Shown: positions 1-9,015 of the stretch, piece after piece
Position numbering within the stretch: position 1 is the stretch's first letter
Layout: every line of letters starts with the position of its first letter
Assembly (NCBI RefSeq): GCF_000696385.1
Contig: NZ_JJMN01000017.1
Coordinates: forward strand, 1 to 56,893
Direction: 5' to 3'
Source: Vibrio metoecus
GTDB taxonomy: Bacteria > Pseudomonadota > Gammaproteobacteria > Enterobacterales > Vibrionaceae
Length of the DNA stretch: 56,893 bases
The notes under the pieces: model-generated
Database searches by the model: none
Told to the model about the DNA's origin: nothing
Seen by the model: only the letters and a program-made list of their open reading frames with translations
Position numbers and translations under genes: made by a program

Positions 1-18
1 ATAAAAGGTTTAGCTATT

Positions 19-1284
19 TTAGGCTTTCTTCGCGGCTTTTTTCTTGGCCGCTTTTGGCTTGCTGGTGGCTTTCTTCTTCACCGTACCTTTATCTGCCGGT
101 TTCTTGCTGTCTTTTTTCTTTTTCTTAAACACAGGTTTTTTGTGTTTAGGGCGTAGGCCATCAATAAAACGCTCTTTGACTTCTTCTTTGATGTAACGCT
201 CAACACGCGCCATCATCGGTTGGTCGTGCGCTTCAACCAGTGAAATGGCGATGCCTTTTTTCCCTGCTCGTCCAGTACGGCCGATACGGTGTAGGTAAAC
301 GTCAGCACTGCGTGGCAAGTCAAAGTTGATCACATGGCTGATGTCTGGCACGTCGATACCGCGAGCCGCGACGTCAGTGGCGAGTAAGATATTCACATCA
401 CCTTCACGGAAACGAGTGATCGCATTGTTACGACGATCTTGTGGCATTTCCCCTTGGATCCATGCACACGGGATCTGGGCTTTTTCCAGTTCAGCACGCA
501 GGTCTGCGAGACGCTCACGAGTTTTTAAGAATACGATTGAACGTTCGGCTTGCTCGGTCAGGATCTTTTTCAGCAGTTCCACTTTATGTGGCATGTCATC
601 GGCGCGGTGGTACCACTGCGAAATTTTCTTACGCTCACGACGTGGTGGTTCGGCATCGACATGGGCGGGATCTTTTAAGAGATCGGCAGTAAACCCTTCC
701 ACACCACGGCCTTCTAAAGTAGCCGAGAACAGTAGGGTTTGTTTACGCCAGCGGCACTCGGTCGAGAGGCGATCAACCGTTGGGCCAAAACCCATATCCA
801 GCATGCGGTCCGCTTCATCGAGGATCAGCCATTCAATCGCACGACAGTCAAAACGCTCTGCATCAATGTATTCCAGCAAACGGCCAGGTGTGGCGACCAC
901 GATATCTTGGGTGGTGGCTAGAATATCGGCGTGCTCTTGGTACTGCACACCGCCTGTAATGGTGAAAATGTTCAGACGCGTGTTTTTGGCGAGCGCTTGC
1001 GCTTGTTCGGCCACTTGCATCGCCAGTTCACGGGTTGGCGTTAAAATCAGAATTCGCGCAGGGCCTGCTTTACGGCGTGGGAAATCAAGCAAGTATTGCA
1101 GCGCTGGAATGGCAAACGCGGCTGTTTTACCTGTACCCGTAGGGGCAGAGGCTAAGACATCACGACCATCCAGAGCTTGCGGAATTGCTTCAGCCTGAAC
1201 TTGGGTTGGGCGGCTAAAGCCCATTTCTTCGATCGCTTCAAGCAATATTGGATCGAGTTCGAGGTCGGCAAAGGTTTTAATCAC
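19..1284 (-). CDS. srmB: ATP-dependent DEAD-box RNA helicase SrmB
   Basis: The protein unwinds RNA duplexes using ATP; SrmB in E. coli acts in early 50S ribosome assembly. In the 421-residue product I see the Q-motif region near residue 25, Walker A APTGTGKT at 47-54, PTREL near 83, DEAD at 156-159, SAT at 187-189 and the motif VI segment HRIGRTGR at 332-339. The tail from about residue 375 is almost pure lysine, alanine and proline, as expected of a basic RNA-binding extension. The stretch KKISQWYHRADD after the SAT motif resembles SrmB more than RhlE or DeaD. It lies 90 bp downstream of trmN on the same strand, so the two may be cotranscribed. The assignment as SrmB is by recalled similarity. 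Confidence 0.9.
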   Translation of the reverse strand: MIKTFADLELDPILLEAIEEMGFSRPTQVQAEAIPQALDGRDVLASAPTGTGKTAAFAIPALQYLLDFPRRKAGPARILILTPTRELAMQVAEQAQALAKNTRLNIFTITGGVQYQEHADILATTQDIVVATPGRLLEYIDAERFDCRAIEWLILDEADRMLDMGFGPTVDRLSTECRWRKQTLLFSATLEGRGVEGFTADLLKDPAHVDAEPPRRERKKISQWYHRADDMPHKVELLKKILTEQAERSIVFLKTRERLADLRAELEKAQIPCAWIQGEMPQDRRNNAITRFREGDVNILLATDVAARGIDVPDISHVINFDLPRSADVYLHRIGRTGRAGKKGIAISLVEAHDQPMMARVERYIKEEVKERFIDGLRPKHKKPVFKKKKKDSKKPADKGTVKKKATSKPKAAKKKAAKKA

Positions 1285-1374
1285 AAATAATTACTCCACA
1301 AGCGTTGAAAGGCTCTGTCTTAAAACAGGGCGCACATTATAGATGGATCACGCTTTAGATCACATCTTTAATTG

Positions 1375-2094
1375 CTACATCTTCAGATAAAAATCACGGG
1401 TTAGGTGCTGGAACTCTTCACTGTAGCCATCCTTTTCGCGGATCACCAGTACGGAATCCTCCGCTGTACAAGGGGGGAGATGTAGCTCAAACAATAATCG
1501 ATGGACAGGTTTGCTTGAGGTCGGCTGTACTTGACAATAACGCCCCAAGTGAAGCCCTGCTTGTTTGGCGAGGATAATGAAATCTTCACCTTCCGTCTTG
1601 GGGAGGATAAAGCTCGCTACGCCATCGGATTCGAGAAGCTTAGGTAAGCGCTCAATCAAGGCTTGATGCTGCAAGCTGATGGTGTGGCGTGCAGTCGCTC
1701 TAACCTGCTGTTGAGCGGTTTCACCATTGTTGAAATAAGGTGGATTACAAATAATTGCTGCAAAACGTCGGTCTGGTTGCCAGTGCAAAATGTCGTGATG
1801 GTGACAGGTTATTCGGTCTGCCCAAGGGCTATTCTTCCGATTGTGCTCTGTGGCCTGAAAAGCGCTGAGTTCAATATCCAGTGCGGTAATCTCTGCCTCA
1901 AGGAAGCGTTGCGCGCACATTATACTGAGTAGGCCGGTTCCGCAGCCTATATCCAAAATCGAGCGTGGTGGCGTGGTAAATGCCCAACCGCCTAATAGCA
2001 CACCATCGGTGCTGATCGGCATTCCGCATTCCCCTTCTTCTATACAGAATTGTTTAAATCGAAAGTGTTTATTCATTAATTTATTGGTTTTCAT
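1375..2094 (-). CDS. trmN: tRNA1(Val) (adenine-37-N6)-methyltransferase (YfiC/TrmN6)
   Basis: An S-adenosylmethionine-dependent methyltransferase of 239 residues. It has the glycine-rich SAM-binding motif ILDIGCGTGLLS near residues 65-76 and the NPPY catalytic tetrad near 137-140 typical of N6-adenine methyltransferases. The N-terminal FRFKQFCI...STDGVLLG pattern matches YfiC, which methylates A37 of tRNA1(Val) in E. coli. A second in-frame ATG six codons in (MNKHFRF) is an equally good start. In E. coli yfiC also neighbours srmB, which supports the call. It is divergent from brnQ. Function is inferred from the family. Confidence 0.85.
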   Translation of the reverse strand: MKTNKLMNKHFRFKQFCIEEGECGMPISTDGVLLGGWAFTTPPRSILDIGCGTGLLSIMCAQRFLEAEITALDIELSAFQATEHNRKNSPWADRITCHHHDILHWQPDRRFAAIICNPPYFNNGETAQQQVRATARHTISLQHQALIERLPKLLESDGVASFILPKTEGEDFIILAKQAGLHLGRYCQVQPTSSKPVHRLLFELHLPPCTAEDSVLVIREKDGYSEEFQHLTRDFYLKM

Positions 2095-2402
2095 CGTAAT
2101 TCTGTGCCAAATGAGAGTTAAGCGAAAAGCTCTAGTCTGCAGATGATTGCTAATATTTTATTCTGTTGATTGGTGAAAAAACGCACTGATTATGCAGTCT
2201 GTAATTCTGGTTTTTTACATACATCTAGCATATGACACTGCATTATTGTTGTGAATATAAATTATTGTGGCGTTTTTTGCTTTGCGGTTGCGAAATACAA
2301 GCGCATTCGTCATTATTCGGCTTCACACCGCTTAGCGTGATATCGATTTAAGCAGTGAGATGCATACACAACATTCATTACATTTATAAATAAGGGTTAT
2401 CT
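2095..2402. other. Divergent intergenic region between trmN and brnQ
   Basis: These 308 bp are AT-rich and must hold the promoters of both divergent genes. I see no open reading frame worth reporting and no terminator. A TyrR-like pair of half-sites near 2200-2219 has the wrong spacing. The brnQ ribosome binding site (TAAGGG) lies just before the GTG at 2403. Confidence 0.5.
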
Positions 2403-3718
2403 GTGAAGCAGACGTTAAAACTAGCAGATATTTTAGCTTTGGGCTTTATGCTGTTCGCGTTCTTTTTGGGCGCCGGTAATATCATTTTCCACACCACTCG
2501 CAGGTCAATTGGCGGGTGAGAACATTACACCTGCCATGTTCGGCTTCTTGCTGACAGCGGTCGGTTTACCACTGATCACTATCATTGCGATTGCGGTAGC
2601 GGGTGGCAGTTGGGAGCACCTAACCAAAGATTTGCCTGCGAAGGCATCTGTACTGATGGCGGCGTTGATCCTGATCGTGATTGGTCCCGCGTTTGCGGCA
2701 CCACGCACAGGCCTTGTTGCATTTGAAATGGCGGTAAAACCGTTTTTCACAGAGAGCACTCAATTTGACTTAGCCGTTTTCTCTGTGCTGTTTTTTAGCG
2801 TTGCGATGTTTTTCTCATGGTCACAAGGCAAGTTGGTCGATTTAATCGGTAAATTACTGACTCCAGCTCTGTTTAATTGGTTTGATCATTCTTGCGCTTG
2901 GGGTGTTTATGAACCCACAAGGTGAGATGATTGCGGCGCAAGGTGATTACCTGACTCAACCGCTAACCAAAGGTTTCTTGGAAGGCTACAACACGATGGA
3001 TACGTTTGCATCGCTGATGTTTGGCATCTTGATTGTGGATGCACTGCGTAGCAAAGGGATTACTGATCGTGCCGCGACTACACGTTACTTGATTACTTCT
3101 GCTGTGATTGCGGCAGTGGGGTTGGCTCTGGTTTACGGTTCACTATTCTACCTTGGTGCGACAAGCTCAAGTGTGGCAGCCGGTGCAAATAACGGCGGCG
3201 CGATTCTAAGCCAATACGTGAAAGCGCTGTTTGGTCACAATGGTCAATTTGTTCTGTCTGTGATCGTTATGCTGGCTTGTTTAACCACGGCCGTTGGTTT
3301 GATTTCAGCGTGTTCCGATTTCTTCAGCAAACATACTTCATTGTCATACAAAAAATGGGTCGTGATTAATGGTGTGGCTTGTGGCGTAGTGGCGAATGTT
3401 GGCCTAGCACAGCTCATCACTTTGTCTATCCCTGTGTTGTTTGCTCTGTACCCGGTCGCGATCGCATTGGTAGCGTTAACGTTTGTTCGTCAAAAACTAC
3501 CAAACCCTCGCATTGCTTACCGCGTTGTATTGGCGGTGTCTTTGTTGGTTGCGTTGTTGGATGCTGCCAAAGTGGCAGGTGTTGATGTTTCAGCCTTTGA
3601 TTTCTTGCCTTTCTTTGAATACGGTATGGGTTGGTTACTGCCAACAAGTGCAACGTTGATCTGTATGTTTTTTATCTCAGGATCATCATCACCAGCATTA
3701 GAAGAAGAGCTTGCATAA
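2403..3718 (+). pseudogene. brnQ: BrnQ branched-chain amino acid:cation symporter, two frameshifts
   Basis: BrnQ imports leucine, isoleucine and valine with Na+ through the inner membrane (LIVCS family). The GTG at 2403 follows TAAGGG and opens MKQTLKLADILALGFMLFAF, a classic BrnQ N-terminus. The frame is lost at 2491: the expected IIFPPLAGQLAGEN is restored by removing one A. It is lost again at 2875-2876, where LFIGLIILALGVF returns after removing one A. With both removed, the gene is 1314 nt (437 residues), the usual family length, with about 12 hydrophobic segments. Both lesions are single-base insertions, like all other frameshifts in this window, so an artefact is more likely than real inactivation. 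A strong terminator follows. Confidence 0.85.
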
Positions 3719-3734
3719 GTCTCTTGAATCATCG

Positions 3735-3764
3735 AAAAGCGGAAGCCAAAGCTTCCGCTTTTTT
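3735..3764 (+). terminator. Rho-independent terminator after brnQ
   Basis: The inverted repeat AGCGGAAGC / GCTTCCGCT with a CAAA loop is followed by a run of six T, and the A-rich left flank lets the stem extend. It sits 17 bp after the brnQ stop codon. Confidence 0.85.
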
Positions 3765-3886
3765 ACGCCTGTCTTTCGAGGTTTATCCTGACTTACCCGC
3801 CAGAATAGAGTATTTTTTCCTGTATCTTCATCACATTTTTCAGTAGAATTCCGCGGTTAATTTCTATTCATAAACCGTAAGCCAAC

Positions 3887-4985
3887 ATGTTTGAAATCAA
3901 TCCTATTAAAAACCGCCTGCAGGATGTGTCTGAACGCACAAATATCCTGAGGGGGTATCTTTGACTATGATGCCAAGAAAGAGCGTCTTGAAGAAGTCAA
4001 TGCCGAATTAGAACAACCCGATGTCTGGACTCAACCTGAGCGTGCGCAAGCCTTAGGTAAAGAACGTTCTGCACTAGAAGCGGTGGTTGATACTATCGAT
4101 CAACTGGATCGTGGTGTCGACGATGTTGAAGGTTTGCTTGAACTGGCCATCGAAGCGGAAGATCAAGAAACGTTTGACGAAATTGGTCCTGAGCTGGACG
4201 AGTTAGAAGTGAAACTCGAACAGTTAGAGTTCCGCCGTATGTTCTCAGGCGATCATGACTCATCCGATTGCTACTTAGATCTACAAGCGGGCTCTGGTGG
4301 TACAGAAGCACAAGACTGGACTTCTATGCTACTGCGCATGTACTTGCGTTGGGCGGATGCTAAAGGCTTTAAAACTGAAGTGATTGAAGTTTCAGAAGGC
4401 GACGTAGCAGGGTTGAAATCTGCGACGGTTCGTATCATTGGTGATTACGCTTATGGTTGGCTGCGTACAGAAACGGGTGTACACCGTTTAGTGCGTAAAT
4501 CACCGTTCGATTCAGGTGGTCGTCGTCATACGTCGTTTGCTTCGGCGTTCATCTACCCTGAAGTGGATGAAAACATAGATATCGAAATTAATCCTGCCGA
4601 TCTGCGTATAGACGTGTATCGTGCTTCTGGTGCGGGTGGTCAGCACGTTAACACCACCGAATCTGCTGTTCGTATTACGCACGTGCCGACCAATACCGTG
4701 GTACAGTGCCAAAACGATCGCTCACAGCACAAAAACAAAGACCAAGCGATGAAGCAACTTCGCGCCAAATTGTTTGAACTGGAACTGCAAAAGCAGAACG
4801 CCGAAAAACAAGCGAACGAAGATGCCAAATCTGACATTGGCTGGGGTAGCCAAATCCGTTCTTACGTGTTGGATGACTCACGAATTAAGGATTTACGTAC
4901 AGGTATTGAAAACCGCAACACGCAAGCGGTACTCGATGGTGACTTAGACAAATTTATCGAAGCTAGCCTGAAATCAGGCCTGTAA
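3887..4985 (+). CDS. prfB: Peptide chain release factor 2 (programmed +1 frameshift)
   Basis: RF2 recognises UGA and UAA stops and triggers peptide release. The ATG at 3887 opens [20 protein letters not shown], then reaches an in-frame TGA at 3962-3964. A +1 shift at CTT-TGA-C continues as [20 protein letters not shown] and runs to 4985, about 365 residues, the normal RF2 length. The GGQ catalytic motif lies in [16 protein letters not shown], and the anticodon-mimic region is normal. The in-frame stop is conserved biology: low RF2 slows termination at the UGA and permits the shift, giving autoregulation. It lies 24 bp before lysS, the same pairing as in E. coli, and is probably cotranscribed with it. 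Confidence 0.97.
3950..3965 (+). promoter_or_regulatory. prfB programmed +1 frameshift site
   Basis: AGGGGGTATCTTTGAC contains the internal Shine-Dalgarno-like AGGGGG, the slippery CTT codon and the UGA followed by C. It is identical, as I recall, to the E. coli recoding signal. Unlike the other frameshifts in this window, this one is real biology. Confidence 0.95.
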
Positions 4986-5015
4986 GCTTTTTACCGACAA
5001 ACAAGGTACATGCAA

Positions 5016-6548
5016 ATGACTGATGCTGTTCAAAACGAGATTAATCAAGAGCAAATCGCGCAAGAAGAAAACAAACTGATTGCAGAGCGTCGCAGCAAGT
5101 TGGATCACATCCGCAAGAACTGTAAAGCAAACGGACACCCAAACTCGTTCCGTCGCGACAGCCTAGCGGGTGATCTGCAGAAGGAGTTCGGTGAAAAGAG
5201 TAAGGAAGAGCTAGAAGCACTGAATCATGTTGTGTCTATCGCCGGTCGTGTGATGGCAAAACGTGGTCCATTCTTGGTGATTCAGGAAACCTCTGGCCGT
5301 ATTCAGGCTTACGCATCGAAAGACGTTCAGCAAGAGCTGAAAGACCAATACCAAGGTTTGGATATCGGTGACATCATCGGTGTGCAAGGTGCATTGCACA
5401 AATCTGGTAAAGGTGACCTGTACGTCAACATGGAGCATTTCCAACTGCTGACTAAAGCTCTGCGTCCACTACCAGAGAAATTCCACGGCCTGACCGATCA
5501 AGAAATGCGCTACCGTCAGCGTTACGTTGACCTGATCGTCAATGAAAGTTCGCGCAACGCTTTCGTTGTACGTTCTAAAGTGATGTCATCAATTCGTAAC
5601 TTCATGATCTCAAAACAGTTCATGGAAGTTGAAACGCCGATGATGCACGTGATCCCTGGCGGTGCGAGTGCGCGTCCGTTCATCACGCATCACAATGCAC
5701 TCGACATGCCTATGTACCTACGTATCGCCCCTGAGCTGTACCTGAAGCGTCTGGTTGTGGGTGGTTTTGATCGCGTATTCGAAATCAACCGTAACTTCCG
5801 TAACGAAGGTCTTTCTCCACGTCACAACCCAGAATTCACCATGATGGAATTCTATATGGCGTACGCGGACTACAAAGATCTGATGGATCTCACGGAAGAA
5901 CTGCTCAGCTCTGTGGCGTTAGAAGTTCTCGGTTCAACCTCAATGCCTTACGGTGAACATACCGTTGAATTTGGCGGCAAATACGCGCGTATGAGTATGG
6001 TTGAGGCGATCAAGCACTACAATCCAAATCACGCGCAGATCCAAGCACTTACCGAAGAAGATATTCAAAACCGTGACCTCATGGTTTCTATCGCGAAATC
6101 CGTTCACGTTGAGGTTGAGCCTTTCTGGACATGTGGCCAGCTTCTCGAAGAGATCTTTGGTGAAACGGCTGAACCTAAACTGATGCAGCCAACCTTCATC
6201 ACTGGCTACCCAGCAGACATCTCTCCACTGGCACGTCGTAGCGATGACAACCCATTCTTCACTGACCGCTTTGAATTCTTCATCGGTGGCCGTGAAGTGG
6301 CAAACGGCTTCTCAGAGCTTAACGATGCAGAAGACCAAGACGCACGTTTCAAAGCGCAAGTGGAAGCCAAAGAGTCTGGTGATGATGAAGCGATGTTCTA
6401 CGACGCTGACTACATTACTGCGTTAGAACACGGCTTACCGCCAACGGCGGGTCAAGGTATTGGTATTGATCGTCTGGTCATGCTACTGACCAACTCACAT
6501 ACCATCCGTGATGTGATCTTGTTCCCTGCGATGCGCCCTCAGCAATAA
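5016..6548 (+). CDS. lysS: Lysyl-tRNA synthetase (class II)
   Basis: Charges tRNA-Lys with lysine in the cytoplasm. The 510-residue product has an N-terminal OB-fold anticodon-binding domain (about 60-160). The class II catalytic core follows, with motif 1 around [17 protein letters not shown], motif 2 [20 protein letters not shown] and motif 3 [13 protein letters not shown] near the C-terminus. I chose the ATG at 5016 ([10 protein letters not shown]) over the one two codons earlier at 5010, because the AAGG at 5003-5006 is too close to the first. It follows prfB by 30 bp and ends in a clear terminator. Confidence 0.96.
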   Translation: MTDAVQNEINQEQIAQEENKLIAERRSKLDHIRKNCKANGHPNSFRRDSLAGDLQKEFGEKSKEELEALNHVVSIAGRVMAKRGPFLVIQETSGRIQAYASKDVQQELKDQYQGLDIGDIIGVQGALHKSGKGDLYVNMEHFQLLTKALRPLPEKFHGLTDQEMRYRQRYVDLIVNESSRNAFVVRSKVMSSIRNFMISKQFMEVETPMMHVIPGGASARPFITHHNALDMPMYLRIAPELYLKRLVVGGFDRVFEINRNFRNEGLSPRHNPEFTMMEFYMAYADYKDLMDLTEELLSSVALEVLGSTSMPYGEHTVEFGGKYARMSMVEAIKHYNPNHAQIQALTEEDIQNRDLMVSIAKSVHVEVEPFWTCGQLLEEIFGETAEPKLMQPTFITGYPADISPLARRSDDNPFFTDRFEFFIGGREVANGFSELNDAEDQDARFKAQVEAKESGDDEAMFYDADYITALEHGLPPTAGQGIGIDRLVMLLTNSHTIRDVILFPAMRPQQ

Positions 6549-6569
6549 GTACTGCGCAGATGATAAAAA

Positions 6570-6595
6570 GCCGCTCTCGTTGAGCGGTTTTTTTT
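6570..6595 (+). terminator. Rho-independent terminator after lysS
   Basis: Stem CCGCTC / GAGCGG is followed by eight T, with an A run on the left side. It closes the prfB-lysS unit. Confidence 0.85.
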
Positions 6596-6832
6596 ATCCC
6601 ATTTTTATCCCATCCGAAAGAATCATGCCAACTCAACCGAATGTAAGTCGTTCTTTTCTCTGAATTATGATTTTCTCCCACAACTTGATTAGAAAGTTTT
6701 GAATTTGTTGTCTAGTCTTATCTATGAGACAGATTATCGTGCAAAGTCTCGTTAATGTAACGTCTGTAACCATGTAGTGGGTGCGAATAGAATAATCCGC
6801 ATCGTAACAATAACAATAAGGAATATAGGTTC

Positions 6833-8167
6833 ATGAGCACTCAATTCCGTATGGATTCAGTACCTGGCTCTCTCGTTGTGGTGGGAGGTACCTATGAACC
6901 CTGGCTGGCTGTGTTGGAAAAAGTAGGTTGGCGTTGTACCCAAGTTGCGGATTTGCGTAAAGCGGATGCGCTGTTTGTAGAAACAGGCCCTTGTATCGGT
7001 ATTGTGGATTTAAGCCATGATGAGTTTAGCTTAAACGGGATTGCCAATTTGGTGAGTAGCCACAAGCAAGTTCGTTGGTTAGCCTTTATTCGTGAAGCAC
7101 AGTTAAGTTCAGATACCATCTGCCAGTTTATCGTTAACTTTTGTATCGATTTTTTTACCGCGCCAATCCCAGATGCGCAGTTATTGAGCACCATCGGGCA
7201 TCAGCTAGGCATGCTGAAGCTGGAAAAGAAAGTTTGGCCACATTTTGGTTCGGCCGGCAATATGGGCTTGATTGGTGAATCCATGCCAATGAAGCGCTTG
7301 CGCGACCAAATCAAACGAATTGGACCGACTGACGTCAGTATTTTGATTTATGGTGAAAGCGGAACCGGCAAAGAAACCGTAGCAAAAGCGATTCATAAAA
7401 CGTCATCGAGAGCGCAAAAGCCGTTTATCTCAGTCAATTGTCGAGCCATGTCGGAGAAGCGGCTGGAAAGTGAATTGTTTGGTATTGGAGAGAGTGATGA
7501 GGTTCAGCAACCGCTTTTATTGCAAGCTGACGGTGGAACTTTGCTCCTCAATGACATTTTGACGCTACCCAAAAGTCAGCAGCTCAACCTACTGCGTTTC
7601 TTACAAGAAGGCACTGTTGAAACCAAACAAGGTGTCGTAGAGGTCGATGTGCGGATTTTGGCGGCCAACTCCTCTGATATTGAAAAAGCCTTGATTGATG
7701 GTGATTTCAATGAAGAACTTTATCACTACATCAATGTGCTACGGATTAATGTACCGAGCCTGAAGGAACGCGCTGCAGATATTGTTCTGCTCGCAAAACA
7801 TTTTCTACAGGAATATTCCAAAGAATATAACGCCCAAGCGCGTAGTTTCTCTGAAGATGCAGTACGCGGCTTAACTCGCTACCACTGGCCAGGCAATGTG
7901 CGCGAGTTGATGAACCAAATTAAACGAGTGGTATTGATGTCCGATACCGTGGTATTGGATGAATCACAGCTTGATTTGCCAAAACGCAGTGATGGTCGTC
8001 GTAGCTTGAAAAGTATCCGTGAACGCTCAGAGCGTGATGCGCTGTTGCTGGTTCTGGAATCACATTCTGGTCAAGTATCAACGGCAGCGAAAGAGCTGGG
8101 AGTATCACGAGCAACCATGTACCGTTTGCTGAATAAGCATAATTTGATCACAGATGAAAATTTCTAG
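6833..8167 (+). CDS. vpsR: VpsR, c-di-GMP-responsive activator of biofilm genes
   Basis: A 444-residue enhancer-binding-type regulator. VpsR is known as the master activator of the vps and rbm biofilm genes of V. cholerae and acts with cyclic di-GMP. It has an N-terminal receiver-like domain with Asp59 at the expected site, and an AAA+ domain with Walker A GESGTGKE at about 174-181. The Walker B-like segment GGTLLLND (about 234-241) ends in Asn-Asp rather than Asp-Glu. A Fis-type helix-turn-helix follows near 405-440. After ESELFG (212-217) the loop reads IGESDEVQ where sigma-54 activators carry GAFTGA. This fits the known ability of VpsR to work with sigma-70 RNA polymerase. The GGAATATAGG before the ATG is a reasonable ribosome site. 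Confidence 0.95.
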   Translation: MSTQFRMDSVPGSLVVVGGTYEPWLAVLEKVGWRCTQVADLRKADALFVETGPCIGIVDLSHDEFSLNGIANLVSSHKQVRWLAFIREAQLSSDTICQFIVNFCIDFFTAPIPDAQLLSTIGHQLGMLKLEKKVWPHFGSAGNMGLIGESMPMKRLRDQIKRIGPTDVSILIYGESGTGKETVAKAIHKTSSRAQKPFISVNCRAMSEKRLESELFGIGESDEVQQPLLLQADGGTLLLNDILTLPKSQQLNLLRFLQEGTVETKQGVVEVDVRILAANSSDIEKALIDGDFNEELYHYINVLRINVPSLKERAADIVLLAKHFLQEYSKEYNAQARSFSEDAVRGLTRYHWPGNVRELMNQIKRVVLMSDTVVLDESQLDLPKRSDGRRSLKSIRERSERDALLLVLESHSGQVSTAAKELGVSRATMYRLLNKHNLITDENF

Positions 8168-8191
8168 CCTCGCAGACGTCATGCGACAGAC

Positions 8192-8222
8192 ATTCAGCCA
8201 CTTTTAAGTGGCTGAATTTTTT
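8192..8222 (+). terminator. Rho-independent terminator after vpsR
   Basis: ATTCAGCCACTT and AAGTGGCTGAAT form a long perfect stem around a TT centre, followed by T residues. It lies 24 bp after the vpsR stop codon. Confidence 0.85.
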
Positions 8223-8393
8223 ATGTGGTTATCACTTTGGGCTGCTATCACCATCAACGGTTGTTGTGTACGAGCCGGATTGGATGCATATTCGGTCGCC
8301 GATTTATTGCTCAGCTGAATATGTTATTCACATCAGTAATAACGCTGCTGATTAGTAAAAAACGCTGTATTCTCGAACACATGCAATAAAAAG

Positions 8394-8423
8394 TTGAATT
8401 TGATGGGCAGAGTTGTTTAGAAT
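8394..8423 (+). promoter_or_regulatory. Candidate sigma-70 promoter for the small-protein/DUF1127 locus
   Basis: TTGAAT and TAGAAT are separated by 18 bp, about 65 bp before the small ORF at 8490. It is the best promoter-like pair in the gap. No start-site data are available. Confidence 0.4.
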
Positions 8424-8489
8424 TTAACCGTAAGTTTCACTTACACAACACATTTCTTAGGATTAATTGACTTTGCTTGGAGGCGCATC

Positions 8490-8609
8490 ATGGCACATTT
8501 CGTATCTGCAACATTGCTTTGCGCTTCTAATCTTGATTCAACCCATCAAACCGCACACCGAGGCTTTCCGGTGCGCGTAATGGGCAATGATTTGAGCAAA
8601 GATAACTGA
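8490..8609 (+). CDS. Small ORF upstream of the DUF1127 gene, 39 residues
   Basis: I do not recognise this protein. It starts MAHFVSATLLCASNLD and ends GNDLSKDN before TGA. The case for translation is the strong Shine-Dalgarno TTGGAGGC 7 nt before the ATG, in an otherwise gene-free gap. It ends 114 bp before the DUF1127 start, with a structured stretch between them, so it could be a leader peptide, an independent small protein, or simply a chance ORF. There is no clear signal peptide or membrane segment. Confidence 0.4.
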   Translation: MAHFVSATLLCASNLDSTHQTAHRGFPVRVMGNDLSKDN

Positions 8610-8622
8610 ATTAATCCGTAAC

Positions 8623-8700
8623 CTCTTATTAGGCTGCGGAAAATGGCAGCTGAGTAAGAGTGCTTTCTGACTTTTACCTTCCGATCGTCATTTTCCCCAG
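8623..8700 (+). promoter_or_regulatory. Structured leader before the DUF1127 gene with competing stems
   Basis: Hairpin A pairs CTCTTA (8623-8628) with TAAGAG (8655-8660) and GCTGC (8633-8637) with GCAGC (8646-8650). An alternative long-range pairing B joins CTGCGGAAAATG (8634-8645) with CATTTTCCCCAG (8689-8700), 11 of 12 bases, and would break A. The right arm of B lies just before the ribosome binding site region of the gene at 8724. The pairings are read from the sequence; a switch is inference. Confidence 0.4.
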
Positions 8701-8723
8701 CACACAAACTGGAGAAAATAACC

Positions 8724-8975
8724 ATGCGTCAATCTATTTATTTACAACTAGCCGTATTACTGGTTCGTGCTGATCTACGTCGTGAAGAACGAGAGTGGAA
8801 ACGTAAAGTTCGCAGAAGTAGCTACCATTTACCTTGGTATAATCCACACTTGTTACGTGACATTGGTTTGCAAGAAGACGGTCGTCCTATCGGCTGGAGT
8901 CTACCGGATGCTGTTGTCGCTGAACGTCGTGTGAGACATATCCGCCGTGTGTTAAATGCGCGAATACCGACGTAA
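8724..8975 (+). CDS. DUF1127 small basic protein
   Basis: An 83-residue, arginine-rich protein. The central segment LPWYNPHLLRDIGLQEDGRP matches the conserved DUF1127 (YjiS-like) core, in which the sequence around RDIGL is the signature. The C-terminal third (VVAERRVRHIRRVLNARIPT) is strongly basic. Small DUF1127 proteins in other bacteria have been linked to RNA turnover and phosphate or carbon responses, but nothing here shows the role in this organism. GGAG lies about 9 nt before the ATG. It is preceded by a small ORF and a structured leader and followed by a perfect 30-bp palindrome. Confidence 0.75.
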   Translation: MRQSIYLQLAVLLVRADLRREEREWKRKVRRSSYHLPWYNPHLLRDIGLQEDGRPIGWSLPDAVVAERRVRHIRRVLNARIPT

Positions 8976-8980
8976 TGCGA

Positions 8981-9010
8981 AGGATCTGGTGAGTTAACTC
9001 ACCAGATCCT
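8981..9010. repeat. Perfect 30-bp palindrome between convergent genes
   Basis: AGGATCTGGTGAGTT is followed directly by its exact reverse complement, centred on GTTAAC at 8993-8998. As RNA it could form a stem of about 13 bp with a short loop. Neither side carries a T run, so it is not a classical intrinsic terminator. It lies 5 bp after the DUF1127 stop and 5 bp before the end of the oppositely oriented aldo-keto reductase gene. Confidence 0.75.
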
Positions 9011-9015
9011 TACCA

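Noticed and set aside
326..1198. A 290-residue plus-strand frame opposite srmB
   Set aside because: It is the antisense shadow of a strongly conserved helicase, is serine/arginine-rich nonsense, and has no ribosome binding site.
2200..2219. TyrR-like TGTAAT...TTTACA before brnQ
   Set aside because: The half-sites are 8 bp apart instead of 6, so the box would be out of phase.
3962..3964. In-frame TGA in prfB as a damaging mutation
   Set aside because: It is the conserved RF2 programmed frameshift with AGGGGG and CTT-TGA-C, not an error like the other frame breaks.
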